This document shows, piece by piece, positions 28,949 to 42,445 of a stretch of DNA of 64,000 nucleotides (position 1 is its first letter; each line of letters opens with the position of its first letter). The notes beneath the pieces are model-generated. The model was not told the origin of the DNA. It did not search any database and saw only the letters and a list, made by a program, of their open reading frames with translations. A program made the translations under genes and the position numbers. The stretch comes from Sinonovacula constricta (lineage: Eukaryota; Mollusca; Bivalvia; Cardiida; Solecurtidae), in the NCBI GenBank assembly GCA_007844125.1, contig CM017573.1, positions 930,001-994,000 of the forward strand, given 5' to 3'.

Positions 28949-30828
28949 ACTGCGTCTTTTCTTAATTCCACAATTTAAACTTGCCGCTATTTTTAACTTT
29001 TCCTGATCACTCAACAATAACGGCAGCGCCTGCGAAACGTGCGAAACTCCAAAAGACATTGCGTTCTTTTTTGCAGAAATATGAAGAAAGAAGTTGAGAT
29101 GTTCATTTCTTATTTTTTTCTTTGGAAGCATTGAAAATTTTGTGTATGCAATTTACATAGAAGTTCTGAGAACTTAGCTGAGTAGGCCTACGTACATGTA
29201 CACCAGATCTATCATTATTATACCCGATAGGTAATGATTTACTGTAACAATCCTGTATTATTAATTTCTATAATTAATTTGCAGATTTGACACAATTTGA
29301 TAATTATTAAGTAAATTATAGAAGGTAGTATTCAGTTTGGATGAAACTGAAACTCGTTAAAAGTACATGTATACTTACATGCCGACCTTTCAATACCGAT
29401 TAAGGTAATTGACTATAGGGACGTTAATAAAAGCCCATAGTTAGGACAGTGCGCCGTTTAAATGGATGTCAAAACAGTAAACAAAAACACTTAACTATCA
29501 GAGAAACATTAAGTCAAACGTGTAAACGAATGTATCCAAAGATTACAAAGATATTTACTCTTGTTACTAACATCCGTGACAGCAGCCAGCTGCGAACGCT
29601 CGAATTCGTCTCTGAGGTTTATTAAAATTCTCACAGAAGCACGATGGGACAGCAGCGTTTTAACGCTCTGATGCTACTGTTCTGTCACCGTGACATTAAA
29701 CTGGACATTGGTCAAATCGATGACAGTAATGCAAGGAAATATCCTCGGCTAATGCTTCTCATGGACCCGTTGTCAGAATAAAAATATAACTTGTCTTTGT
29801 TCTGAAACCATAATTGCTTATGTTTGCCCACCATCAAGTTACCGTTAATATATAGTATCGAAATACTGAACATTCAAAACGTCTCCCAAATATAGCAAAA
29901 CAACTTAGGAAAGTATGAAAATGAGTGATTTTACCAAGCATTTATCAATGTTGGTAGCTCTGCTTGACAAAACATGATTAAAACTTCACGCCCCGCCCCA
30001 ACCCCTAACCAGAAATCTTGGATCCGCCAATTATGTCTCAATCTACTTCAGTTTAAACAAAGTTGTAACCTTACTTCACATCACACCACAACAATAAATA
30101 TATTAACAATAATTAATAATGTTTAATAGGACAAGTGAAATAAGATCTTCACTTTTTAAAACGAACATCGACGATCTGATTTTAATTGCCATTTCCCTGA
30201 TTGATAAACTCAATTCGCGTTGTTCTAGTGTCTCTACATGCCACAATGGGCATTTGCAAATCAATTTATATTCATTTCAGAATAATTAATCTTAAAATTT
30301 GCTTTTACGGTTTTTAGGTCGCTCCGGGACAACGCAATTAACATCATATCTTGCAAGCGGCGTTTAAAATGTGTCCGTTTATTTGTTAACATACTGTACC
30401 AAGCAATTCATCTATGTAACTCGTTCATCTAAGGTTTATACTCTGTTGTAGAAATCCAATATTTGAATGTAATCCGAAGAAAGTTATAAGCACCAAATGT
30501 TAATTGACAAAGCAGAGGTAAGCTGTATAGTTTCAATGGCTAGCAAGTTTTAGTTTGGAGAAGAGAGTCAAAGGTAGAATCAGGGGGCAATAATTGACCG
30601 GAAGGACCACAAGGTAGCGTCGTTAAATGTGACAGATTCAGTAAAATATTGTTGAAGAATGTCGTAAATAGAGGAGAAAGTTTAGCTAGGGCATCGATGA
30701 CTAGTGTTTCGCTCTCTAGAGTTTTTAATTTGCTTATGGGAGCTCGGGTGGTTACGGATTGTCACTGAAAAGGACACAGACGGTGGTTTACTAATTTATT
30801 ATGAAACAAAGTAATGAATGGCTCTCGC
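28949..30828. other. No recognised feature
   Basis: 1.9 kb without supported exons or repeats. A moderately GC-rich patch lies at 29570-29760, without a long frame. Confidence 0.45.
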
Positions 30829-30874
30829 AACACACACACACACACGAACACATACACACGCGCGAACACACACA

Positions 30875-30922
<48 letters not shown>
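30829..30922. repeat. (CA)n microsatellite
   Basis: Interrupted CA repeat with a few CG and TA steps, about 94 bp. Confidence 0.97.
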
Positions 30923-30924
<2 letters not shown>

Positions 30925-30954
30925 GAGACTTGACTAGACATACATAGAGAAAAA

Positions 30955-31135
30955 AGTCATCGCCTTGTAACGACCAGCCGACCGACGTGGATGCTTAAAC
31001 ATGTATTACGGACGCGTTTTTCTCGAACCTTCAAAAATCATTTTTACGACCGTGTAAATAAAAAATACCTATAAAAGAGAGTCAACTTACAGCGGACACC
31101 GGGAGTAAATAAATGAGAAAAAATACAATGTATAA
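30955..31135 (+). repeat. Diverged copy of the hairpin-cluster dispersed repeat
   Basis: GACCAGCCGACCGACGTGGA + TGCTTAAAC, TTTTTCTCGAACCTTC and GCGGACACCGGGAGTAAATAA align in order with 43990-44160. The hairpins are partly decayed here. Confidence 0.5.
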
Positions 31136-31484
31136 ACAACAGTTTAATAAATCCTTTTAAGAATGTAATAAATGTACAATATGTAAACGAAATAATAGCC
31201 ACGGCAACAAAACTTTAAGGAGAGATAAGTGTGAAATAAAACAGTCCAAGCCAAGTGACTTATAACATGGTAAAAACCACCATTGATAAAAAGCCATGAT
31301 GTAAATTGATACAAAGTTTGCACGAATAAGATCATAAAACGATGGAAGAGAAAATGGCAACAGGAAATCATTCCAACAAAATTTCCTCAGTTCGTAACAA
31401 CTTTATAAAAAGTCACATAACAATGGCCATCCCTGTATTTTATTTATAATTTTATTTATAACTACTTTTCCTTAAGTCCTGACG

Positions 31485-31620
31485 TAAACCAGACTGGCAT
31501 CTTATCTTCGCTATCCGGACCCATCTGATAGCTGAGGATTGTCGTTCACATACAATCGGGATATCTCGAACGTCCCACATCCCACGGGAAATGCGAGATA
31601 AAGAAAAATCAATAGAAGTG
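31485..31620 (+). repeat. Dispersed repeat holding a single-copy version of the 41-bp unit
   Basis: TCCGGACCCATCTGATAGCT + GAGGATTGTCGTTCACATAC (31513-31553) is one 41-bp unit, followed by CCCACGGGAAATGCGAGA. A second, more diverged copy ends at 39985 (CCCACGGGAAATACAAGA). Confidence 0.65.
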
Positions 31621-31639
31621 ATCATTTAGTTCTGTTTAG

Positions 31640-32225
31640 AAATTAAGGAGCCCGACTAGGGATTCAACCCTGGTCAGTTTGTAAATATGTTGCGATTGTG
31701 TCTGGATTTGATCTTTTCCAGTTAAGTTAACTAAAGCTCAACACAATTTGGGATTTTCGCTGTACAATATAGAACTGGATACGTGATCGGACTTAAGATT
31801 TTAAATTAATTCTATATTCTGGCCAAGGTAAATAATAATTAATGATACAAGACCAAACAGTTGTGTATTGATGACTACATCTTTATTCACATTTCGTCGT
31901 CCGTAAGTAGGACGCAGATGTATCATGGTTGGAAGTTTAGATAATATAATTTAGCCCAGTACATAGATTTTATCATCACATCCCTATATTATACATATAT
32001 TTTACTCTCTTAAACAACACACAGTCAATATCTAGTTATCCATGCCTGTATATCTATAAATAGTTTACAAATACGAATTTCATTAGTATGTGTGCAAGTT
32101 GTTTGGATTGGATGATCCAGTTGTCTCTAATTAATATTCATAACATCCCTCATGTTTCCGCTCTTGAACGCTTTTTACACTTTGCAAATGCTATTTCATC
32201 ACTTTCTCTAGCCTTCTCTGTCCCA
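31640..32225. other. Mostly featureless; possible decayed tRNA-like B box at 31652-31672
   Basis: The minus strand reads CAGGGTTGAATCCCTAGTCG, a B-box-like word, without a matching A box. Nothing else is recognised. Confidence 0.35.
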
Positions 32226-32357
32226 AATCATTCCTGTCCTTGCCACCACCCAAGCTGGTCACTACCATAAATCATTCCTGTCCTTGCCACCACCCAAGCT
32301 GGTCACTACCATAAATCATTCCTGTCCTTGCCACCACCCAAGCTGGTCACTACCATA
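32226..32357. repeat. 44-bp tandem triplication
   Basis: Three nearly identical copies of AATCATTCCTGTCCTTGCCA + CCACCCAAGCTGGTCACTACCATA at offset 44 (32226, 32270, 32314). The low divergence suggests a recent event. Confidence 0.93.
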
Positions 32358-35235
32358 TAACATAGACTTTGCCCACATTTGATGGATAGCCTGGTGAGTT
32401 TCTTAATATCTTAAATATGTATTCATGTAATAATATAACCTTTGGACATCTAAAATGATTTTCAGCGACCAACAAAATTATTTCTGAACTATTTACACTG
32501 CGTATGACAACATAGTTGTGTGTAGTGGCCGAATTGCATTCTTAGGCTGTTCCATCAAGTACACCTTCCGGAAAATAATGTCGAAACTAAATCACAGCAT
32601 GCATATAAAAACAGCAGCAAACAATGTACTTTTAGTTCTCACTGTTGTAAGTTTGAGCTGTTAAAATTCACGACGACAATATTGTATGCGTTATTCCCAT
32701 CAAAAGAATTACCTTAAACCAATTTGAAAAGTAACAAATGCGATCTAAATATTATGTTTGTTTCGATTAATCTACGCGATAGTCGATGCAAACGTTAAAA
32801 ATAAAAAAAATTCTTCTATTTAAAAAAATTAAACATGTATAACAACATTAAATATTGAAAACATAAGGGCATCTTTATCGTTATGTTTAAAATGACACGC
32901 CTTTCAAAAATGCAAACAAAAGCTGTAGAAGACGTTACAAAATAACAAGTAGGTTTATTGATATTAAACACAACTCGTTAAGTACCAGACAAACAGTTTA
33001 CATTCTTTTTGAGGTTTAATGCAGTCAAAGAAAAGAAAAAGTTCGAGAACCAAACAAAACCAAAGTGGATGAAACTTTCAGTTCGTTGCAGATTGTCACT
33101 TAATTAATTAAAACACACACTCTTGGAAAATTATCAAGCTTTAATCGTAATTACAATCATCAGTCAATTGATTTTCAGTGCGTCTCTGCAACAATGCAAC
33201 ATTGAACAACCTGAGGATTGCCCAGGTTTATCAGGGGCAGACAGACGCTTGGCGCTGCTAATCATATTGAATGTTCTCACTAGCGGCGTGATCGGCGGCA
33301 TAAATGTCGAATAACAAAGCTCTTCGTCTCCTGCTTGCAAAGACAACAACACAGCGGAGAGGGTCGGCAGTCGGTACTTTGGCTTTCAATTTTAGTTTTT
33401 ACAGAGTTTGTTACTTACGAGGTATTATCCAAAAATACGCGAACTTTATTTACAGATATAAGTTGCAAGACATTATGGATACGATGTGATATTTTAAAAA
33501 TGACACTTCTGAACACTGTTTAAAACTACACAGAATATTTCGTTCACATGTCTACATAATAGTTAAATATCAGCGTTTTTTATGAAAATGTTAAAAATCT
33601 GCAGTCCCTGAAAATGGCATTAAATTCGCACATAACGCACATGGGCTTGTTGCATAGCCATTGGTCAGTAACGCTCGAATCCCCACCCATTGCCTGATAC
33701 CTCTACAGCCTGAGGCTGTGTCCAGCCAGCTAGATCCTCTTCCCCAACTTATTAACCCCACCACACCCCACTGTGACCACAGTGTAAAGCCAGATAAGAC
33801 CACATTTTAGTTTTCATTGCCTTTAAGTGCTTGCCGGTCTCACAGTTGGTGTAAAACCCACGCAAATTGACCGAAAACATGTCTCCTAAATAAAACGACA
33901 TTTTAAAGAAGGGAATGCCAACCTCCCAGGTGAATGACTTTAGTGAAGACAAGATTTGCTTTCAATTCAGAACTATTTTTAGGTTTTTCGAAAGTCTCAT
34001 CCTGTAATTTGTTTGAGCGCTTTGTGTGCAAATATTTTCAACATCAGTGACAAACAAGAGATCAATTGACTGAACCCAATTAACATTACTCGTGACGTTT
34101 ATCTGTTATGACTTTGACTCCTGATTCAGAGTGCGGCGATGTGCAATCTTATATACAAGCTTGTATTTGTTAAATTTATAAAGACAAATAAACAAGATTT
34201 CCTGGGTTATTCCTGAGTTATTTAAACTTGTTTGAAGTTATATATGTATTCGATTTTCATTACTACACATAACGTTTAACGTATGTTATATGTCGCGTTT
34301 AATGGCTGTGTTTCCACAGTTGTTTATATAATATCTAAGGAGTAAACAACAACAAAAATCATACAATTTTTAAAAATACCTTTTAGCACTGTCATGAAAG
34401 ATTTCATCCATTTCCCGTGACATGTCTGAAAAGTTCTCTCAATAATGATGCTCTATGTACAGATCACTTCCATATCAAGACCAACATGAAACGCCCAATC
34501 CAGTTACATACGTCAGCACATGTTTATTATTCTTCACTAACGCCGCCACAAATTTAGACTTGCGGTACTTAACATTAATTCCCGAATATGTTACTTCTTT
34601 TCTTTTTTCCAAATAATGGTGGAGATTGCTGATAATATGTAACCCATCCTATCTTTTCAACATTTGCACAATGTGTACCTATAGGTTAATATGCAACATT
34701 GGTGGACTTTGAGGCTGATGTGTCCCTAACATATATGACTTAAAAAATATTACATCTATAAGTTTTCAGTCTCTTATCGAAAAGAAACGTGACGTTTTGA
34801 TGAGGGTCTTTGAATTTAAAAAATGTCGTAAATTAAACAACAGACAAGATTCAACAATAACTAAACAATAACACCAACATTTTTGCGACCCTATGGTATC
34901 TTAAATTTTGTTTTCAACGCTATGCCGGTTAATCGATGTTCAGTCCTTTGTCAGCTCTGAAATTGACATCTTTTGTAATTGAAAGAAACTGTTTTACCAA
35001 CTTTCTCAGACAGAAGGCTCTTTAATCGTATGAGACAAAAACTAAAGTCAATAAACAGTAAACAGAAGCACGCTGCACCTGTTTACAAGTGGCAGAATGA
35101 ATACTGTTCTTTTTTAAGCAAAAGTCACCGAACAATGGCCTCCGCCCTCCGACCTGGAGGACCTGCAGACAAAATACCATGACCGTGTCTCCGAATCCCT
35201 GTAATTTGTATTCCTCCCCTCCCAGAATCTTTCTA
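32358..35235. other. No confidently recognised gene
   Basis: 2.9 kb of mixed sequence. One hydrophobic frame at 33123-33316 is discussed under findings. No array or complete mobile element is seen. Confidence 0.4.
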
Positions 35236-37395
35236 GGCTCTTGTTTACATCATCTGGACCCATCTGATGGCTGGGTATTGTCGTTCACTTACATCTGGAC
35301 TCATCTGATGGCTGAGTATTGTCGTTCACTTACATCTGGACCCATCTGATGGCTGAGTATTGTCGTTCACTTACATCTGGACCCATCTGATGGCTGAGTA
35401 TTGTCGTTCACTTACATCTGGACCCATCTGATGACTGAGTATTGTCGTTCACTTACATCTGGACCCATTTGATGGCTGAGTATTGTCGTTCACTTACATC
35501 TGGACCCATCTGATGGCTGAGTATTGTCGTTCACTTGTTCACTTACATCTGGACCCATCTGATGGCTGAGTATTGTCGTTCACTTACATCTGGACCCATC
35601 TGATGGCTTAGTATTGCCGTTCACTTACATCTGGACCCATCTGATGGCTTAGTATTGTCGTTCACTTACATCTGGACCCATCTGATGGCTTAGTATTGTC
35701 GTTCACTTACATCTGGACCCATCTGATGGCTGAGCATTGTCGTTCACTTACATCTGGACCCATCTGATGGCTTAGCATTGTCGTTCACTTACATCTGGAC
35801 CCATCTGATGGCTTAGTATTGCCGTTCACTTACATCTGGACCCATCTGATGGCTGAGCATTGTCGTTCACTTACATCTGGACCCATCTGATGGCTTAGTA
35901 TTGTCGTTCACTTACATCTGGACCCATCTGATGGCTGAGCATTGTCGTTCACTACCATCTGGACCCATCTGATGGCTTAGTATTGTCGTTCACTTACATC
36001 TGGACCCATCTGATGGCTGAGCATTGTCGTTCACTTACATCTGGACCCATCTGATGGCTTAGTATTGTCGTTCACTTACATCTGGACCCATCTGATGGCT
36101 GAGTATTGTCGTTCACTTACATCTGGACCCATCTGATGGCTTAGTATTGGCGTTCACTTACATCTGGACCCATCTGATGGCTGAGCATTGTCGTTCACTT
36201 ACATCTGGACCCATCTGATGGCTTAGTATTGCCGTTCACTTACATCTGGACCCATCTGATGGCTTAGTATTGTCGTTCACTTACATCTGGACCCATCTGA
36301 TGGCTGAGCATTGTCGTTCACTTACATCTGGACCCATCTGATGGCTTAGCATTGTCGTTCACTTACATCTGGACCCATCTGATGGCTGAGTATTGTCGTT
36401 CACTTACATCTGGACCCATCTGATGGCTGGGTATTGTCGTTCACTTACATCTGGACCCATCTGATGGCTGAGTATTGTCGTTCACTTACATCTGGACCTA
36501 TCTGATGGCTGAGTATTGTCGTTCACTTGTTCACTTACATCTGGACCCATATGATGGCTGAGTATTGTCGTTCACTTACATCTGGACCCATCTGATGGCT
36601 GAGTATTGTCGTTCACTTGTTCACTTACATCTGGACCCATCTGATGGCTGAGTATTGTCGTTCACTTACATCTGGACCCATCTGATGGCTGAGTATTGTC
36701 GTTCACTTACATCTGGACCCATCTGATGGCTGAGTATTGTCGTTCACTTGTTCACTTACATCTGGACCCATCTGATGGCTTAGTATTGTCGTTCACTTAC
36801 ATCTGGACCCATCTGATGGCTCAGCATTGTCGTTCACTTACATCTGGACCTATCTGATGGCTCAGCATTGTTGTTCAGGACCCATCTGATGGCTGAGTAT
36901 TGTCGTTCACTTACATCTGGACCTATCTGATGGCTTAGTATTGTCGTTCACTTGTTCACTTACATCTGGACCCATATGATGGCTGAGTATTGTCGTTCAC
37001 TTACATCTGGACCCATCTGATGGCTGAGTATTGTCGTTCACTTGTTCACTTACATCTGGACCCATCTGATGGCTGAGTATTGTCGTTCACTTACATCTGG
37101 ACCCATCTGATGGCTGAGTATTGTCGTTCACTTACATCTGGACCCATCTGATGGCTGAGTATTGTCGTTCACTTGTTCACTTACATCTGGACCCATCTGA
37201 TGGCTTAGTATTGTCGTTCACTTACATCTGGACCCATCTGATGGCTCAGCATTGTCGTTCACTTACATCTGGACCTATCTGATGGCTCAGCATTGTTGTT
37301 CAGGACCCATCTGATGGCTGAGTATTGTCGTGCACTTAAATCTGGACCCATCTGATGGCTGAGTATTGTCGTTCACTTACATCTGGTCCCATCTG
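35236..37395. repeat. 41-bp minisatellite (about 51 units)
   Basis: Unit ACATCTGGACCCATCTGATG + GCTGAGTATTGTCGTTCACTT. Some units carry an extra GTTCACTT (e.g. 35536, 36527, 36617, 36747). A block at about 36500-36900 is repeated at about 36925-37325 (offset 425), sharing the rare GTTGTTCAGGACCC truncation at 36869 and 37294. Confidence 0.96.
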
Positions 37396-39725
37396 AACAC
37401 TTCCATAGTGACTGACTTTTGTAGCCGAGAACACTTCCATAGTGACTGACTTTTTGTAGCCGAGAACACTTCCATGGTGACTGACTTTTGAACACTTCCA
37501 TAGTGACTGACTTTTGTAGCCGAGAACACTTCCATAGCGACTGACTTTTGTAGCCGAGAACACTTCCATAGTGACTGACGTTTGTAGCCGAGAACACTTC
37601 CATAGTGACTGACTTTTGTAGCCGAGAACACTTCCATAGTGACTGACTTTAGTAGCCGAGAACACTTCCATAATGACTGACTTTTGTAGCTGAGAACACT
37701 TCCATAGTGACTGACTTTTGTAGCCGAGAACACTTCCATAGTGACTGACTTTTGTAGCCGAGAACGCTTCCATGGTGACTGACTTTTGTAGCCGAGAACA
37801 CTTCCATAATGACTGACTTTTGTAGCCGAGAACACTTCCATGGTGACTGACTTTTGTAGCCGAGAACACTTCCATAATGACTGACTTTTGTAGCCGAGAA
37901 CACTTCCATGGTGACTGACTTTTGTAGCCGAGAACACTTCCATAATGACTGACTTTTGTAGCCGAGAACACTTCCATGGTGACTGACTTTTGTAGCCGAG
38001 AACACTTCCATAGTGACTGACTTTTGTAGTCGAGAACACTTCCATTGTGACTGACTTTTGTAGCCGAGAACACTTCCATTGTGACTGACTTTTGTAGCCG
38101 AGAACACTTCCATAGTGACTGACTTTTGTAGCCGAGAACACTTCCATTGTGACTGACTTTTGTAGCCGAGAACACTTCCATAGTGACTGACTTTTGTAGC
38201 CGAGAACACTTCCATTGTGACTGACTTTTGTAGCCGAGAACACTTCCATAGTGACTGACTTTTGTAGCCGAGAACACTTCCATAGTGACTGACTTTTGTA
38301 GCCGAGAACACTTCCATTGTGACTGACTTTTGTAGCCGAGAACACTTCCATAGTGACTGACTTTTGTAGCCGAGAACACTTCCATTGTGACTGACTTTTG
38401 TAGCCGAGAACACTTCCATAGTGACTGACTTTTGTAGCCGAGAACACTTCCATTGTGACTGACTTTTGTAGCCGAGAACACTTCCATAGTCACTGACTTT
38501 TGTAGCCGAGAACACTTCCATAGTGACTGACTTTTGTAGCCGAGAACACTTCCATAGTGACTGACTTTTGTAGCCGAGAACACTTCCATTTAGACTGACT
38601 TTTGTAGCCGAGAACACTTCCATAGTGACTGACTTTTGTAGTCGAGAACACTTCCATAGTGACTGACTTTTGTAGCCGAGAACACTTCCATAGTGACTGA
38701 CTTTTGTAGCCGAGAACACTTCCATAGTGACTGACTTTTGTAGCCGAGAACACTTCCATTGTGACTGACTTTTGTAGCCGAGAATACTTCCATTGTGACT
38801 GACTTTTGTAGCCGAGAACACTTCCATTGTGACTGACTTTTGTAGCCGAGAACACTTCCATAGTGACTGACTTTTGTAGCCGAGAACACTTCCATAGTGA
38901 CTGACTTTTGTAGCCGAGAACACTTCCATTGTGACTGACTTTTGTAGCCGAGAACACTTCCATAGTGACTGACTTTTGTAGCCGAGAACACTTCCATTGT
39001 GACTGACTTTTGTAGCCGAGAAAACTTCCATTGTGACTGACTTTTGTAGCCGAGAACACTTCCATTGTGACTGACTTTTGTAGCCGAGAACACTTCCATT
39101 GTGACTGACTTTTGTAGCCGAGAACACTTCCATTGTGACTGACTTTTGTAGCCGAGAACACTTCCATTGTGACTGACTTTTGTAGCCGAGAACACTTCCA
39201 TAGTGACTGACTTTTGTAGTCGAGAACACTTCCATAGTGACTGACTTTTGTAGCCGAGAACACTTCCATAGTGACTGACGTTTGTAGCCGAGAACACTTC
39301 CATTGTGACTGACTTTTGTAGCCGAGAACACTTCCATAGTGACTGACTTTTGTAGCCGAGAACACTTCCATTGTGACTGACTTTTGTAGCCGAGAACACT
39401 TCCATAGTGACTGACTTTTGTAGCCGAGAACACTTCCATTGTGACTGACTTTTGTAGCCGAGAACACTTCCATTGTGACTGACTTTTGTAGCCGAGAACA
39501 CTTCCATTGTGACTGTCTTTTGTAGCCGAGAACACTTCCATTGTGACTGACTTTTGTAGCCGAGAACACTTCCATAGTGACTGACTTTTGTAGCCGAGAA
39601 CACTTCCATTGTGACTGACTTTTGTAGCCGAGAACACTTCCATAGTGACTGACTTTTGTAGCCGAGAACACTTCCATTGTGACTGACGTTTGTAGCCGAG
39701 AACACTTCCATAGTGACTGACTTTT
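37396..39725. repeat. 34-bp minisatellite (about 68 units)
   Basis: Unit CACTTCCATAGTGACTGACT + TTTGTAGCCGAGAA. It joins the 41-bp array without a spacer. Because 34 leaves remainder 1 on division by 3, three units give 102 bp. All three minus-strand frames stay open for hundreds of codons (e.g. MEVFSATKVSHYGSVLGYKS), which is a periodicity effect. Variation is mainly ATAGTG/ATTGTG/ATGGTG. Confidence 0.97.
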
Positions 39726-39879
39726 TTTATAAACCACTCTTTCCTGACAATGCTTTTGTGGCGTCGCCAGTTTTAATTTACTAAAAAGCACCACCGACTA
39801 CTTCATACCAAACTTTTCTTACAATTATCAGCTGACATCGAGATTTCTCAATACACATCTATATCTTTTACCCATATTA

Positions 39880-39990
39880 GTTTGGCTTCCCATGTACAGT
39901 ATCTGAACCCATCGCGGGGGGTAGATGTTCATTTCTACTAAGAACATCTCTGCTGCCTCGAATCCCACGGGAAATACAAGAATTAGAAAA
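39880..39990 (+). repeat. Second copy of the dispersed repeat seen at 31.5 kb
   Basis: TATCTGAACCCATCGCGGGG, GATGTTCATTTCTACT and CGAATCCCACGGGAAATACA follow the order of 31511-31600. It begins about 150 bp right of the 34-bp array. Confidence 0.5.
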
Positions 39991-41739
39991 GCGGGACATT
40001 TCAAAAGGTGACATGAGATTAAAATCCGTCCATTTTATTATCGTGGTTGTTCGTGTCTAAGGTTTTAGCTGTCAATTCTTAAATTGTATAAAGTCGTTCG
40101 GTAATTTTCATTTTTTCCCAAACCGTAACAAAATTCGAAATTCGCTGCAATCGTTTGAATTTGGTTAATGTCATGTTGATTACATCCAAACCTTTTATAA
40201 AAGATGCCAAATAAGTGATGTTATTGCAGTGTATCTTAAAACAGCATGATGGCATGAGAACAACACCAAGGATGTATTATTGGAAAGTCTCAACACACGT
40301 ATTGATATAATGCTAATACAAGATGGCTTTTTTAAAACCTTTTGCAAGTATTGGCTTTAATTAAGAGATGTCAATAAAAGTAAACATTCACTGGCGGGAC
40401 AGACACAATTAAGTTCAAAAACTGTAAAAACTGATTTTCTTTTCAGTTTACAGCATTTTAAAAATCGTCCCAACAACGAAAACTTTTTGGTTCAAAACAC
40501 AAGATTTTAGTCATTTTTCCAAGTTAACATCATCATATCTACCTGAGTAACCACCTCTAATGACGTAATATGAATATCATTTTGTCTAAGTACACAAACA
40601 AAAGGTCCTACAAACAAGCATTGCAGCATTACAACATATTAAGATAAATAATTGGTCCCGGATAAAAAGATACCAGAAAATTATTTCATTATTTATATAA
40701 ATTATATTTAAACTTCATCAGTCGTCATTGCAGATAAAGACATGAAAATACCGGCACATAACACACCATTTAAAACTGTCATAGGTTTCGCCCAAAATTT
40801 ACGCAAACCAGGGATGGATCCAGAAGGGGATGCATCCCCGCCGACACCAAAGCCACCCCCCACCCCCACACACACCCACACACAAAACACAAACATTAAT
40901 AAAAACTAAGCTTTTAAGTAAGGCCATGCCAAATCGGAATTCTGTTAAGCGTCCGCGTGCGCGTAGATTTTAGAGACCTCAATCCAATAAAAAAACAAAT
41001 GTGTTGGAGAAATTTTCTTAAATAATTCCGATGTTCCGGGATTCAGAAAAACATAACTACATGTATACTATAATTAAAAACTATAAACATTCATGTACTA
41101 CCAAGTACTTATTTATGTGAAAACTAGCTAGGATGGACATGTTGACATTACATATACTTACGTTTATTGATATTTTGCAACATAGATCTCCAACGTCTCA
41201 AGTGTGCCACTTATATACTTTTTAATTATACTATGACAGTATTACCAGTATAATAAATTTCATGTCTTGGTTCATGGTACATGTCACTGTATATGGACAG
41301 TAATAGTACATATTGTATGGAAGTATAAGTATTCTCATTATAATTCATTTACTCCACAATTACTTCTTACTTACAAAAAATATGATGTGACAATGTTTCC
41401 ATAGCTGTGTCATTAATACAATATATAATTTTCGTGAAAAAAAAAAAATTGTTTTATTACACCATATGTACTAAGTCATGCTAAAAGTATGCATTTCGTA
41501 AGTAATTAAAACCATTGTTTCATATTATGATGATGTTTTTTCTAATAAATATATACATGTATATATAATGCATTGTTTTTGTCGAAAAACAATTGTGTTT
41601 TCGTTTTCGGTTTGTGTGTTTTTGTGAATAGGTACCTAGGTTTGTTAAACTTGAGTTGACGCTTAACAAAATTCCAATTTGGCATGGCCTAAATGTTCTC
41701 TGTTGACTGCTTTGGTCGAAGTTAGGGTAACTTATTGTA
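39991..41739. other. No recognised gene; short C-rich tract at 40841-40885
   Basis: A/T-rich. The C-rich tract (CCACCCCCCACCCCCACACA and CA steps) is a simple repeat; its minus-strand frame is not a gene. Confidence 0.45.
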
Positions 41740-42445
41740 TATGACACAAAGGTCAGTTCTCATCATCGAGATATTTATCGTTCCCATTTATCCAGTATTT
41801 ATCTAGCATTATGTGTGCTTAATAGTAAGGGTTCTGGATTAGACGGCATTTTTGCCGATACTGCGCAGCGACATTTTTATCATTATAGCACAGGGGCACT
41901 TATGAGGTGCCCAGGGACTGAACCCGGCCGGTCCATTATACTGACACCGACGAGTCAGGCGTAATGCTGTCCCCTTAGCCCCGAGCGTTAGGAGGGAAGC
42001 CACTACTACCAACTTTAAAGTCTTTGGTTTGACCCGGCCGGGGTTCGAACCCACGACCTCCCGATCCGCAAGCCGGTAAGGGTTCTGTGTTGCCATCTTC
42101 TGTGGCCATAGTTAGCAATAAAATATGTGTGCTCATGTGCCACCAGTTGACCAATGAAAGGCAATATATTATCTTTACCTGGTATACGGCGGACAGTTTT
42201 TATCTTTAGGAGCAAGTGGATGGGGTTCCTATATCATTTCCAACATCATCTCAGCTGTTGTCCTCTTCTCTTTCTCTTAGCGGATCAATACTTTAGAATT
42301 TGCGATGGTGAATGGGAAAAGAAGATAGAGAAGTACACTACAGATCCCATCCGGTGGACTGGGGAAAATCTGAAAACTTTTGTTTTAATTTGTTACAAAG
42401 ACATTTTATTTCAAGGGACACTGTTTTGTTGTATTGTTTTACTTG
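41740..42445 (+). repeat. Local duplication, copy A (contains a SINE)
   Basis: Shares with copy B: TCATCGAGATATTTATC, GGGTTCTGTGTTGCCATCTT, GTGCCACCAGTTG, GGACAGTTTTTATC, AAGTGGATGGGGTTCC and GCGGATCAATACTTTAGAAT. Divergence is substantial, with indels. The SINE at 41837-42075 interrupts this copy. Confidence 0.7.
41837..42075 (-). mobile_element. 5'-truncated type-2 SINE with 12-bp target duplication
   Basis: Antisense relative of 13880-14160: B box GGGTTCGAACCCC (42043-42056), then AAAGACTTTAAAGTTGGTAG and CCTGGGCACCTCATAAGTG. The A box is missing (starts CCGGCTTGCGGATC). Flanked by identical GTAAGGGTTCTG at 41825-41836 and 42076-42087. Confidence 0.9.

Noticed and set aside
37336..39794. 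Overlapping minus-strand frames of 358-664 codons
   Set aside because: Three overlapping frames of the same 34-bp repeat; translations are frame-shifted versions of one unit, so at most one could be real and none has gene context.
40708..40896. Gly/Val-rich minus-strand frame
   Set aside because: It reads through a C-rich simple repeat; composition artefact.
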